Source of the DNA: JBGOTP01 sp041476545
GTDB lineage: Bacteria > Acidobacteriota > Vicinamibacteria > Vicinamibacterales > CAVVIG01
Length of the DNA stretch: 8,652 bases
NCBI GenBank assembly: GCA_041476545.1
Contig: JBGOTP010000228.1
Location: 1 to 8,652, forward strand
Reading direction: 5' to 3'
Position 1 is the first letter of the stretch. Each line of letters starts with the position of its first letter. Below are positions 1 to 6,871 of the stretch, one piece after another. The notes under the pieces are model-generated. The model worked only from the letters and a program-made list of their open reading frames with translations, made no database searches and was not told where the DNA came from. The translations under genes and the position numbers were made by a program.

Positions 1-4
1 CAAC

Positions 5-580
5 GTGCGGACTGACCTTCAGCGGCGATTGTTCACGGCAGACGAGTACCACCGCATCGCGGAGGCCGGCGTGCTTGGCGAGGACGACCGCGTGGAGCTC
101 GTCGACGGCGAGATCGTCGAGATGACGCCGATCGGCAGCCCTCACGCCGCCTGCGTGGACCGTCTGACCTTCCTGCTGCAACAGGCCGTCGCCGGCCGAG
201 GCATCGTGAGAGTCCGGGGGCCGATCCGGCTCGATGCGCACTCGGAACCGCAGCCCGACATCTCCATCCTTCGACCACGAGCCGACTTCTACGCCTCCGC
301 CCATCCCACGCCCACCGACGTTCTGCTCGTTGTCGAGGTGGCCGACTCGTCATTGAGATACGACCGCGACGTCAAGGTTCCGCTCTACGCGCGCACTGGC
401 ATTGCCGAGACGTGGCTCGTGGATCTCTCGAACGAACGCGTCGAGATTTTCAGCCAGCCGGGGCCCCACGGATACCAGGCATCGCGACAGGCCAGGCGCG
501 GCGAACGGATCGCGTCTCACGTCCTGCAGGACATCACTCTCCGCGTCGACGAGATTCTCGGCGAAGCCACCGGACCGTAG
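5..580 (+). CDS. Uma2 family (DUF820) endonuclease-fold protein
   Basis: This 191-residue protein belongs to the Uma2/DUF820 family, which has a PD-(D/E)xK restriction-endonuclease fold. The cellular role and substrate of the family are not established. Family landmarks are visible in order: an N-terminal TADEYHRIAEAGVLGEDDRVEL stretch whose ELVDGEIVEM segment carries the conserved glutamate E31, PIGSPHA at 42-48, the PD pair at 84-85 (Q-P-D-I-S), the VVEVADSS strand with E111, and K124 in the following helix before ETWLVDL. D85, E111 and K124 fit the expected metal-binding and catalytic set, so the protein looks intact. The start taken is GTG at position 5, which gives a normal family N-terminus. 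The frame remains open to the window edge, so a slightly earlier start cannot be excluded and no ribosome binding site can be judged. It converges on the kinase genes. The family call is firm; the activity is family-based inference. Confidence 0.9.
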   Translation: MRTDLQRRLFTADEYHRIAEAGVLGEDDRVELVDGEIVEMTPIGSPHAACVDRLTFLLQQAVAGRGIVRVRGPIRLDAHSEPQPDISILRPRADFYASAHPTPTDVLLVVEVADSSLRYDRDVKVPLYARTGIAETWLVDLSNERVEIFSQPGPHGYQASRQARRGERIASHVLQDITLRVDEILGEATGP

Positions 581-611
581 CTCGCTCGGTGCGACCAGCT
601 ATTGGCTGTCG

Positions 612-661
612 GCTCTCAGCTTTCAGTCCGTGTGTGCCGCTGAAAGCCGACGGCTGAGAGC
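612..661. terminator. imperfect hairpin between convergent genes
   Basis: The gap between the Uma2 stop and the kinase stop holds an inverted repeat. GCTCTCAGC (612-620) is complementary to GCTGAGAGC (653-661). A second pairing joins 619-626 to 640-647 (GCTTTCAG/CTGAAAGC), so the fold can be a 7-bp outer stem, a 7-base bulge at 648-654, an 8-bp inner stem and a 13-base loop. Placement between two converging genes suggests a two-way terminator. There is no strong U-tract on either side; only a TATTTCTT run follows on the plus strand about a dozen bases later. It may instead be a dispersed intergenic repeat. Confidence 0.5.
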
Positions 662-672
662 TGTAGTCAGTA

Positions 673-3585
673 CTATTTCTTGATCGCCGCCGCCCAGTTG
701 AGAGCAACGGTGAGACCGCTGTAGGTATCGGGTCCGATCTGGCCGGCGACCGCGGTGGTCGGGTTGACATACTGGAGGACGAGGAACCGCTTGCCGTCGG
801 GAGAGACAGTGTAGGGATTGTAATCCCCACCGCTGTGAGGAACATTGAGCGCCGGGAAGATCACCACCTCGCGAGGGGGGTCAGCTTCGAAGATGCCGCC
901 GTTGGTGTTCACCTGAACGGAGTACATCGGCCCCCCGAAGGGGTAAGGATTGCCGCCGCCGGAATTACTCACAGGGGAATGGTAGAAAAGTTCCTTGCTG
1001 TCCCCGCGCCATCGGGGCCAGTCTCCGCCTGTGTTGGACACCTGCCATCCTCCGTTGCCCGTCGGGAACGGCTTTACGTAAATTTCGTTGCGGCCGTCTT
1101 TCGAATTGTCCGCAAAGGCGATCCACTTGCCGTCCGGAGAGATTTGCGCGTGAGTCTCGTTGAATGGCGTCGCGATGAGCGGCGCCGCTTTCTTGTCGTC
1201 CACCGTGAACACCCAGAGATCGCTTCCGGTCTTGGGATCCTGCACCCAGAAGACGATGCGCTTTCCGTCCGGGGACCAGGACATCGGGGCCTTCGGGAGA
1301 TCCGATTCGTACAGCGGCTCCTCCGTACCCGATCCGCTCGAGAGCGTTTGGTACAGACCCCACTTGCCGCTTCGGAGCGAGGCGTACACAATCCGGCTTC
1401 CGTCGGGCGACCAGATCGGCATGGAACTGTGGTGCGACGCGTCCCTCGTGAGGTTCGTCTGCGAGCCCCGCGGCTCGATCACGTAGATGTCGCCACCGTT
1501 GGCGTCGTGGCGGTGGACGGCGATGCGCCTGGCATCCGGGGACACTTCCACACCGCGGTACGCGCCGGCAGGACCGACCGATTCGAGCACCTGGCCGGTC
1601 CGGTCGATCCACGCCAACTGCCACTCTCCCAAGTCGGACGTGGGCCCGCCCCCCGCCGCAGTGCTGGCGCCCCCGGAGTAGAAATAGGCCAGCGCGCCGG
1701 CTCGAGACGCACTGAAATCGCCGCGGCCATTGGCGCTGTCGAACGTGATCTCGTCGGCCACGCGAACGGGTTCTCCCGACACCGACAGCTTCCTGGCGTC
1801 AAACGCCTGCGCGTACACCGCGCTCTCTCGGTGGAAGATCACGTAGCCGGGGTCGGCATAGGCCGCATTGGACGCAGCGGACAAGACGCGGGTCTTCTCT
1901 TTCGAGTCGAGCGTGCCCGCGAGGATGGCGCGATTGGCGGCCTGCCCGGACCATGCCGTGTACAGGTAGTGGCGTCCGTCCGGCAGGAAGTGCGGCCAGA
2001 AATGGCCGTTCTCCGATCCGTCGAGCGTGGTGATGGCCTGCGGTTTTCCGCCTTCGGCTGGCACGCGGTACAGACCCTGCGCAGAGCCGAAGAGGATTGT
2101 CCCGTCCTTGTTCCAGGCGCCACCGGAGAACCCCGCAGCGTCGCAGATTTCCTGGGGCGGCCCACCTGAAGCCTCCACCCTCTTCAATTTCGCGCCGGTC
2201 ACGAAACCAAGCCAGCGGCTGTCGGCGGACCAGAATGGCTGAGCGGCATCTTCTGTTCCGGGAAGCCGCTGAGGCGTGACGGCACCGATCGGACGAACGA
2301 ACAGGATCCACGGGTCAGCGTTGTTCGCCCGCGCCACAAACGCGATCGCGCGTCCGTCGGGCGAGACCGCGAAATTCGCTGGATTGAACACACCGGGGCC
2401 GGAGACGCCTTGAAATCCTTGCGCATTTCCTCTTCCGCCTCCTCTCCCGCCTGCGGCTGTTGCCTCCGCGGTCAGTTGAATCGGCACGCGCAAGCGGAGC
2501 TCCGGCTGCGCGGCCTGACCACGTAGATAGAGAAACGCCGGCGCCACCATCGCCACAGCGAGTAGCGCGACGGCTGCGAGCAGGGCGCGGTAGATCCGCC
2601 CGCGCTTTCGATCGGCAACCGGAACTGGCGCCACTGCTGCGGTGTTCGCGCCGCCGTCGGCGATCCACTCGAGTTCGGCCAGCAGATCCCGGGCCGTTTG
2701 CCAGCGGTCCGCCGGATCCTTGGCCAGACACGTCTTCACCACGTGGTCGAGCGCGGGCGACGCAGCCGGGTCTATTTTTGACAGGGGGGTTGGATCCGAA
2801 GCGGCGATCGCGGAGATCAGGAGCACATGGCTCTTTCCCACGAACGCCCTCTTACCGGTGACCATCTCATGAAGGAGCACGCCGAACGCGAAGATGTCGG
2901 TCCTGGCGTCGGCCTCGCTGCCTTCCAACTGCTCCGGCGCCATGTACTGCACCGTGCCAATCATCGTGCCCGGCGTCGTCAAATCCGTTCGGGTCGGCAG
3001 GGTCGACAACCCACTTAGCGCGCCGGCCCCACCTGGCCCACCAGCCCCACCCGCCCTGAATTTGGCCAATCCGAAATCGAGCAGCTTCGTTCCACTCGGC
3101 GTGAGCATGACGTTGGACGGCTTCAGGTCGCGGTGCACCACACCACGCCGGTGCGCCTTGTCCAGCGCATCGGCGATCTCGAGACCGAGCTTCAACCCTT
3201 CGTCCAGACCAAGCGCTCCGCGCCCGATCCGGGCAGTCAGCGTTTCGCCTTCCAGGTACTCCATGACGAGGAAGTCGACGGCCGGCCCTGCCAGCCCGGC
3301 CTGGCCCGCCAGCCCTGCCTGCCCCGAGGTGCCCGAAGGGCACTCCCGTCCAATGTCGTGCAGCACGCAGATGTGCGGGTGGCTCAGCGAGGCCAGGGCT
3401 TGCGCTTCGCGGTCGAACCGCTGCCGCATTTCCGGGTTATCCGCCCAGTGGGGTGGAAGCACTTTGATGGCGACGGTGCGGTCCAGCCGCGTGTCGCGCG
3501 CACGATAGACCTCGCCCATCCCGCCCGCGCCGATGGCGGATTGGATTTCGTACGGTCCGAGTCGCGTGCCGTCTGCTAGTGCCAT
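673..3585 (-). CDS. membrane Ser/Thr protein kinase with periplasmic PD40/TolB-like beta-propeller (downstream paralog)
   Basis: This 970-residue protein is predicted to phosphorylate Ser/Thr on cytoplasmic targets and to sense through an external propeller. The kinase domain spans about 13-305 and all key motifs are intact: Gly-rich loop GAGGMGEV (19-26), VAIK with K41, HRDLKPSN with D153, DFG (170-172) and APE (216-218). A Gly-X-Y tract (85-102) sits in the beta4-beta5 loop, and the activation segment carries a Gly/Ala insert (about 178-191) before a Ser/Thr-rich stretch. RKRGR (327-331) precedes one transmembrane helix (about 332-355), which fits an inside-to-outside topology. After an Arg/Gly-rich linker (379-390), beta-propeller repeats run to the end, with SPDG-type turns near 408, 535, 682, 726, 771, 816 and 928. 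The start aligns with the paralog's MAL-x-GTRLGPYE. The upstream paralog ends 33 bases before this ATG, so co-transcription is likely; the Shine-Dalgarno is weak (GAAGTAGAG region). The ligand and substrates cannot be told from sequence. Confidence 0.95.
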   Translation of the reverse strand: MALADGTRLGPYEIQSAIGAGGMGEVYRARDTRLDRTVAIKVLPPHWADNPEMRQRFDREAQALASLSHPHICVLHDIGRECPSGTSGQAGLAGQAGLAGPAVDFLVMEYLEGETLTARIGRGALGLDEGLKLGLEIADALDKAHRRGVVHRDLKPSNVMLTPSGTKLLDFGLAKFRAGGAGGPGGAGALSGLSTLPTRTDLTTPGTMIGTVQYMAPEQLEGSEADARTDIFAFGVLLHEMVTGKRAFVGKSHVLLISAIAASDPTPLSKIDPAASPALDHVVKTCLAKDPADRWQTARDLLAELEWIADGGANTAAVAPVPVADRKRGRIYRALLAAVALLAVAMVAPAFLYLRGQAAQPELRLRVPIQLTAEATAAGGRGGGRGNAQGFQGVSGPGVFNPANFAVSPDGRAIAFVARANNADPWILFVRPIGAVTPQRLPGTEDAAQPFWSADSRWLGFVTGAKLKRVEASGGPPQEICDAAGFSGGAWNKDGTILFGSAQGLYRVPAEGGKPQAITTLDGSENGHFWPHFLPDGRHYLYTAWSGQAANRAILAGTLDSKEKTRVLSAASNAAYADPGYVIFHRESAVYAQAFDARKLSVSGEPVRVADEITFDSANGRGDFSASRAGALAYFYSGGASTAAGGGPTSDLGEWQLAWIDRTGQVLESVGPAGAYRGVEVSPDARRIAVHRHDANGGDIYVIEPRGSQTNLTRDASHHSSMPIWSPDGSRIVYASLRSGKWGLYQTLSSGSGTEEPLYESDLPKAPMSWSPDGKRIVFWVQDPKTGSDLWVFTVDDKKAAPLIATPFNETHAQISPDGKWIAFADNSKDGRNEIYVKPFPTGNGGWQVSNTGGDWPRWRGDSKELFYHSPVSNSGGGNPYPFGGPMYSVQVNTNGGIFEADPPREVVIFPALNVPHSGGDYNPYTVSPDGKRFLVLQYVNPTTAVAGQIGPDTYSGLTVALNWAAAIKK
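3280..3333 (-). repeat. Gly-X-Y (collagen-like) codon tract in the downstream kinase
   Basis: Residues 85-102 of the downstream kinase read as six Gly-X-Y triplets: GTS, GQA, GLA, GQA, GLA, GPA. The DNA is degenerate rather than perfectly repeated. The tract lies between DIGRE (beta4) and the DFLVMEY strand (beta5), the same site as the longer tract in the upstream paralog. Confidence 0.8.
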
Positions 3586-3618
3586 CGCTCTACTTCGTAA
3601 CTCTTCAGTTCTAAGTTT

Positions 3619-6600
3619 TCACTTCTGAGGCGCAGCCGAGGCCGCTGCCGGCCAGTGGCGGATCACGGTGAGGCCACTGGACACGAAGCCCTGCGCGGCC
3701 CCCTGGGCGGCCGGCTGACCGCCTTGAGTCGCAGAGGCAAACGGGACGGTAGCCGTTCCCCCCTGGCCGCCCCGGAATGCCGCGCCGCTCCCGTTCGGAT
3801 ACCGGAGGAGAAAACGCTGGCCGTCGGGCGTGACGTTCCACTGGTGGCGAACCGGATCTCGAGAAGAGATTGAGCTATAAGCAACGAACAGGCGGTGCGG
3901 GATGCCAGCTTCGATCCGCGGCCCGGGTTTGATGTCGACGGCCATCACCCCGTCGTCGGGCGCCCGATAGTACAGCTCCTTGCCATCTTTTCTCCATCGC
4001 GGCTGCCCGCCGCCGCCGATGGCCGAAACCCGCAGCTTCTGATCGCCAGCCGGAAACGAGACCACGTACACCTCGAAGGTCCCTCCCGATTCGTCGGACG
4101 TGTAGGCCAGCCATTTTCCGTCGTACGAGAACTGCGGCTCGTCTTTCTTGTACGGCCCCGTGACCACCGGGATTGCCTTCTTGTCGTCGCCGGTCAGTGG
4201 GAGAACGTAGATATCCTCGACCGCATCGTGACCAAACTTGTAGGCGATATACTTCCCATCCTTGGACCAGTCTTCCACAAGTTCATTGCTCGACGAATCG
4301 AGCAGCGGCGTTTCCGCGCCGACTCCGTTCGCGTTCTTCACGTACACATCCGCGTTCCCTTTCCGGTACGTCGTGAAGGCAACCTGGTCGCCCTTCGGAG
4401 ACCAGACCGGGTTGATGTCGTCCGCCGGGTCGAGCGTCAACCTGGTTGGAACGCCCGCGCGTTCCCAATCGATCACCCAGATATCCGCGCCAGGACCCGA
4501 GTCCTGCCTCGTGATGGCGATGAACTTGCCGTCGAAGGATAGGTCGATGTCCCCATACGTGCCTTGTTCTCCCGCCAGTCCGAGTTGTTTGCCGCTTCGG
4601 TCTCTCCAACCGAATACGGCGTTGGCTACCGTCAGTCCTCTGCCGGACCCGCCCAACCCGCCGCCACCGCTCTGAAAGTAGACGAGCATGCCGTTCTGCG
4701 AGACGTCGAAGTTTCCGTGGCCATTCGCGCCGCTGAAACCGAGCTGGTCCGCAATGTGGACCGGTTCCCCGGCAAGCGCCAGTTTCTTCGCGTTGAACGG
4801 CTGCGCGAAGAGCGTGGCCTCGCGATGGAACACCAGGTAGCCCGGAGCGGCCCGCCCTGCGCCTGTCGAAGGAGCGTACGCCGCGTTCGATTCCGCCGCC
4901 ATCAGCCGCGTCTTCTCTTTCGAGCCGAGGGTTCCGGCGAACACCGCGCGATTTGCGGCTTCTCCCGACCAAGCCAGATACACGTAGTGCCTTCCGTCGG
5001 GCAGGAACGATGGCCAGAAATGACCCGTCTCCGGTTTCTCAACGGTCGTGATCGCTTCCGGTTTTCCGCCTTCCGCCGACACGCGGAACAAGCCCTTCGC
5101 GGAGCCGAACACGATGGTGCCTTCGCTGTTCCAGGCACCGCCGGCGAACCCCGGCGCTTCGCCGATGTCCTTGGGCGCTCCGCCAGAGGCTTCTACCTTC
5201 TTCAATCGTCCGCCGGCCGCATAGGCGATCGTGCGGCTATCGGGAGACCAGAACGGCAGTGCGGCCTCGTCTGTTCCGCCAAGCTTTCGGAAAGACGTGG
5301 AACCGACTGGACGAACGAAGAGGGACGCCGGTTCCTGCGTGTTGGGCCGGGCGACAAGCGCGATCGTCTCTCCGTCTGGTGAAATCGCAATGTCGGAATC
5401 GTTCAAGCCCGCGACAGGAATGCGGAACTGAAATGCATCCGCTTCTTTCGGACCTCGCAAGTAGAGGATCGCGGGCGTGGCCATGACTGCTACCAGTACC
5501 AGCGCAGCGGCCAGCAGCAGCGACACGCGCCTGTCCAGACCGCTGGCGGCCGCCGGCAGAGTGGCCGCAACGCCGCCTGCGCCGCCGACACTCCCTTCAG
5601 CGGCCCACCGGAGCTGCAGCGTGAGATCGTGCGCGGTCTGCCAGCGGTCCTCGGGATCCTTCTCAAGACATCGCTTCGCGACGTGATCGAGCGCAGGCGA
5701 CGCGGCGCGTTGCGCCTTCGAGAGCGGATCGAGTTCGAGCGTCGCGATTGCCGCAATGAGCAGCGCCCGGTTCTTCCCCTCGAAGGCTTTCGTGCCGGTG
5801 ACCATCTCGTAGAGGACGGACCCGAACGCGAAGATGTCGGTCCGCGCGTCGGCCTCGGCCCCCTCGATCTGCTCCGGCGCCATGTACTGCAGCGTGCCGA
5901 CGAGCATCCCCGGCGCCGTGGCGTCCGCGCGCGGCGACCGCGTCAGCCCTGTTTGCCCGGAAGGAGTCGACCCGGGCTTCACGGGCGCCTTCAGTTTCGC
6001 CAAGCCGAAGTCGAGCAGCTTCGGCCCACTCGGCGTGAGCATCACATTCGACGGCTTGAGGTCGCGGTGCACGACGCCCTCGCGGTGCGCTTTGTCCAGG
6101 GCGTCTGCAATCGCAATCGCCACCTTCAGTGCTTCATCGAGCGGCAGCGCGCCGCGCTCGAGACGCTTGGCGAGCGTCTGCCCCTCGAGATACTCCATCA
6201 CGAGGTAGTCGATGGCCTGCCCCGCCCCGCCTTCGCTCGCGCTGATGCCTGGCGAGCTACGGCGAGGCTCGCTGGAGCGCTCTTCGCGCGTAGGCGGCTG
6301 CCCGAGCTGCCCTGCCAGCCCCACCTGCCCTGCCTGTCCTGCCTGTCCTGCCTGTCCTGCCTGCCCCGAGATCGTCGACGGAATCTCGCGGCCGATGTCG
6401 TGCAGCGTGCAGATGTTGGGATGGGTCAGGGACGCGATGGTTTTCGCTTCGCTCTCGAAGCGCTGTCTCATCTCGGGGTCGTCCGCCCAGTGCGGCGGGA
6501 GCACTTTGATGGCAACTGTTCGGTTCAGCCTAGTGTCGGTCGCCTTGTAGACTTCGCCCATGCCGCCCGCGCCGATGAGCGCGACGACTTCGTACGGACC

Positions 6601-6627
6601 GAGGCGGGTTCCCGACTCCAGGGCCAT
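3619..6627 (-). CDS. membrane Ser/Thr protein kinase with periplasmic PD40/TolB-like beta-propeller (upstream paralog)
   Basis: This protein has 1002 residues from the ATG at 6627. The frame stays open to 6849, but that extension would read through a TATAAT box and a hairpin, and it shows no kinase-family similarity. The chosen start gives MALESGTRLGPYE, matching the paralog. The kinase domain (about 13-340) is intact: GAGGMGEV (19-26), K41, HRDLKPSN with D189, DFG (206-208), APE (250-252). The beta4-beta5 loop carries an insertion of about 50 residues (88-137): eight Gly-X-Y triplets, then a Ser/Glu/Arg-rich stretch. One transmembrane helix spans about 368-390, followed by a periplasmic propeller with SPDG/SPDS/LPDG-type turns near 416, 461, 542, 697, 743 and 833. 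A Gly/Gln/Ala-rich segment (947-981) interrupts the C-terminus before a short GLTVIRHW ending related to the paralog's GLTVALNW. No clear Shine-Dalgarno precedes the start. It is probably the first gene of the kinase operon. The signal sensed is unknown. Confidence 0.94.
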   Translation of the reverse strand: MALESGTRLGPYEVVALIGAGGMGEVYKATDTRLNRTVAIKVLPPHWADDPEMRQRFESEAKTIASLTHPNICTLHDIGREIPSTISGQAGQAGQAGQAGQVGLAGQLGQPPTREERSSEPRRSSPGISASEGGAGQAIDYLVMEYLEGQTLAKRLERGALPLDEALKVAIAIADALDKAHREGVVHRDLKPSNVMLTPSGPKLLDFGLAKLKAPVKPGSTPSGQTGLTRSPRADATAPGMLVGTLQYMAPEQIEGAEADARTDIFAFGSVLYEMVTGTKAFEGKNRALLIAAIATLELDPLSKAQRAASPALDHVAKRCLEKDPEDRWQTAHDLTLQLRWAAEGSVGGAGGVAATLPAAASGLDRRVSLLLAAALVLVAVMATPAILYLRGPKEADAFQFRIPVAGLNDSDIAISPDGETIALVARPNTQEPASLFVRPVGSTSFRKLGGTDEAALPFWSPDSRTIAYAAGGRLKKVEASGGAPKDIGEAPGFAGGAWNSEGTIVFGSAKGLFRVSAEGGKPEAITTVEKPETGHFWPSFLPDGRHYVYLAWSGEAANRAVFAGTLGSKEKTRLMAAESNAAYAPSTGAGRAAPGYLVFHREATLFAQPFNAKKLALAGEPVHIADQLGFSGANGHGNFDVSQNGMLVYFQSGGGGLGGSGRGLTVANAVFGWRDRSGKQLGLAGEQGTYGDIDLSFDGKFIAITRQDSGPGADIWVIDWERAGVPTRLTLDPADDINPVWSPKGDQVAFTTYRKGNADVYVKNANGVGAETPLLDSSSNELVEDWSKDGKYIAYKFGHDAVEDIYVLPLTGDDKKAIPVVTGPYKKDEPQFSYDGKWLAYTSDESGGTFEVYVVSFPAGDQKLRVSAIGGGGQPRWRKDGKELYYRAPDDGVMAVDIKPGPRIEAGIPHRLFVAYSSISSRDPVRHQWNVTPDGQRFLLRYPNGSGAAFRGGQGGTATVPFASATQGGQPAAQGAAQGFVSSGLTVIRHWPAAASAAPQK
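6295..6366 (-). repeat. tandem 9-bp repeat coding Gly-Gln-Ala (collagen-like) in the upstream kinase
   Basis: Four adjacent 9-bp units occupy 6331-6366. On the plus strand three are TGCCTGTCC and the fourth is TGCCTGCCC, each coding Gly-Gln-Ala on the minus strand. Degenerate units (GQV, GLA, GQL, GQP) continue to 6295, giving eight uninterrupted Gly-X-Y triplets at residues 88-111. The 9-bp unit keeps the frame when the copy number changes, so this is a candidate variable-number tandem repeat. Confidence 0.9.
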
Positions 6628-6648
6628 GAATGCTGGGACTGCGGGGCC

Positions 6649-6654
6649 ATTATA
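6649..6654 (-). promoter_or_regulatory. candidate -10 box for the kinase operon
   Basis: The minus strand reads TATAAT here, a perfect sigma70 -10 hexamer, 21 bases upstream of the kinase ATG at 6627. No recognisable -35 hexamer lies 16-18 bases further upstream, where the sequence is GC-rich. If used, the 5' leader would be only about 15 bases, which fits the lack of a Shine-Dalgarno. This is tentative because it rests on one hexamer. Confidence 0.4.
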
Positions 6655-6674
6655 CGAGAGCCGGCCGAATGCCG

Positions 6675-6693
6675 GCGGACCTTTCGGGTCCGC
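6675..6693. repeat. perfect 7-bp hairpin upstream of the kinase operon
   Basis: GCGGACC (6675-6681) and GGTCCGC (6687-6693) are perfect complements around a TTTCG loop. The hairpin lies about 20 bases upstream of the candidate -10 box of the kinase operon. It could be an operator, a transcript structure or a remnant of a palindromic intergenic element. Confidence 0.55.
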
Positions 6694-6729
6694 GGGAATA
6701 GGTTCGGAAACCATGCGGTCGTCAGGCGA

Positions 6730-6776
6730 CGCCCGGCGCGCATGATATAGCCGGGCTGGCGCACACGCGCCGGGCG
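6730..6776. promoter_or_regulatory. 11-bp inverted repeat in the divergent promoter region
   Basis: CGCCCGGCGCG (6730-6740) is perfectly complementary to CGCGCCGGGCG (6766-6776). A third element, CCGGGC at 6751-6756, can pair with GCCCGG at 6731-6736, so two alternative hairpins exist. The right arm ends six bases before the candidate -35 of the rightward promoter. The position suits a regulator-binding site or a transcript structure, but no binding protein can be named. Confidence 0.5.
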
Positions 6777-6782
6777 ACACTG

Positions 6783-6811
6783 TTGGTCGGGGGTGGTTTG
6801 GCCGATATAGT
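6783..6811 (+). promoter_or_regulatory. candidate sigma70-like promoter for the exported protein gene
   Basis: TTGGTC (6783-6788) and TATAGT (6806-6811) are separated by 17 bases. The -10 matches five of six consensus positions and the -35 keeps TTG. Transcription would start near 6818, leaving a leader of about 54 bases before the ATG at 6872. Confidence 0.45.
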
Positions 6812-6860
6812 TGAAACGGATCGTCCCGGGTGCCGCCCCTTCGCGACATCGGGACTGTAC

Positions 6861-6866
6861 AGGAGG
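6861..6866 (+). promoter_or_regulatory. strong Shine-Dalgarno that sets the start at 6872
   Basis: AGGAGG lies five bases before ATG 6872. It decides against the in-frame upstream ATG at 6830, which has no such site and would put 14 polar residues in front of a clear signal peptide. Confidence 0.85.
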
Positions 6867-6871
6867 AGAAG

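Noticed and set aside
835..2169. 444-codon open frame on the plus strand
   Set aside because: It lies fully antisense to the propeller half of the downstream kinase. The sequence is Arg/Gly/Val/His-rich with no family resemblance, as expected for a shadow frame in high-G+C DNA.
3586..3618. Separate promoter or terminator between the two kinases
   Set aside because: The 33 bases are A-rich on the coding strand but contain no clear -35/-10 pair or hairpin; the gap fits an operon junction.
6295..6366. CRISPR-like or mobile-element repeat
   Set aside because: The 9-bp units are directly adjacent with no spacers, stay in frame and code Gly-Gln-Ala inside a kinase, so this is a coding microsatellite.
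5629..6750. 373-codon open frame on the plus strand
   Set aside because: It is antisense to the kinase domain of the upstream paralog, Arg-rich and without recognisable motifs; a shadow of codon bias in the real gene.
6628..6849. N-terminal extension of the upstream kinase to 6849 or 6714
   Set aside because: The extra residues have no kinase-family match, run across a hairpin and a TATAAT box, and the paralog starts at the position equivalent to 6627.
6830..6871. Earlier start for the exported protein gene
   Set aside because: AGGAGG lies five bases before ATG 6872, and that start gives a canonical signal peptide; the extension would bury it behind 14 polar residues.
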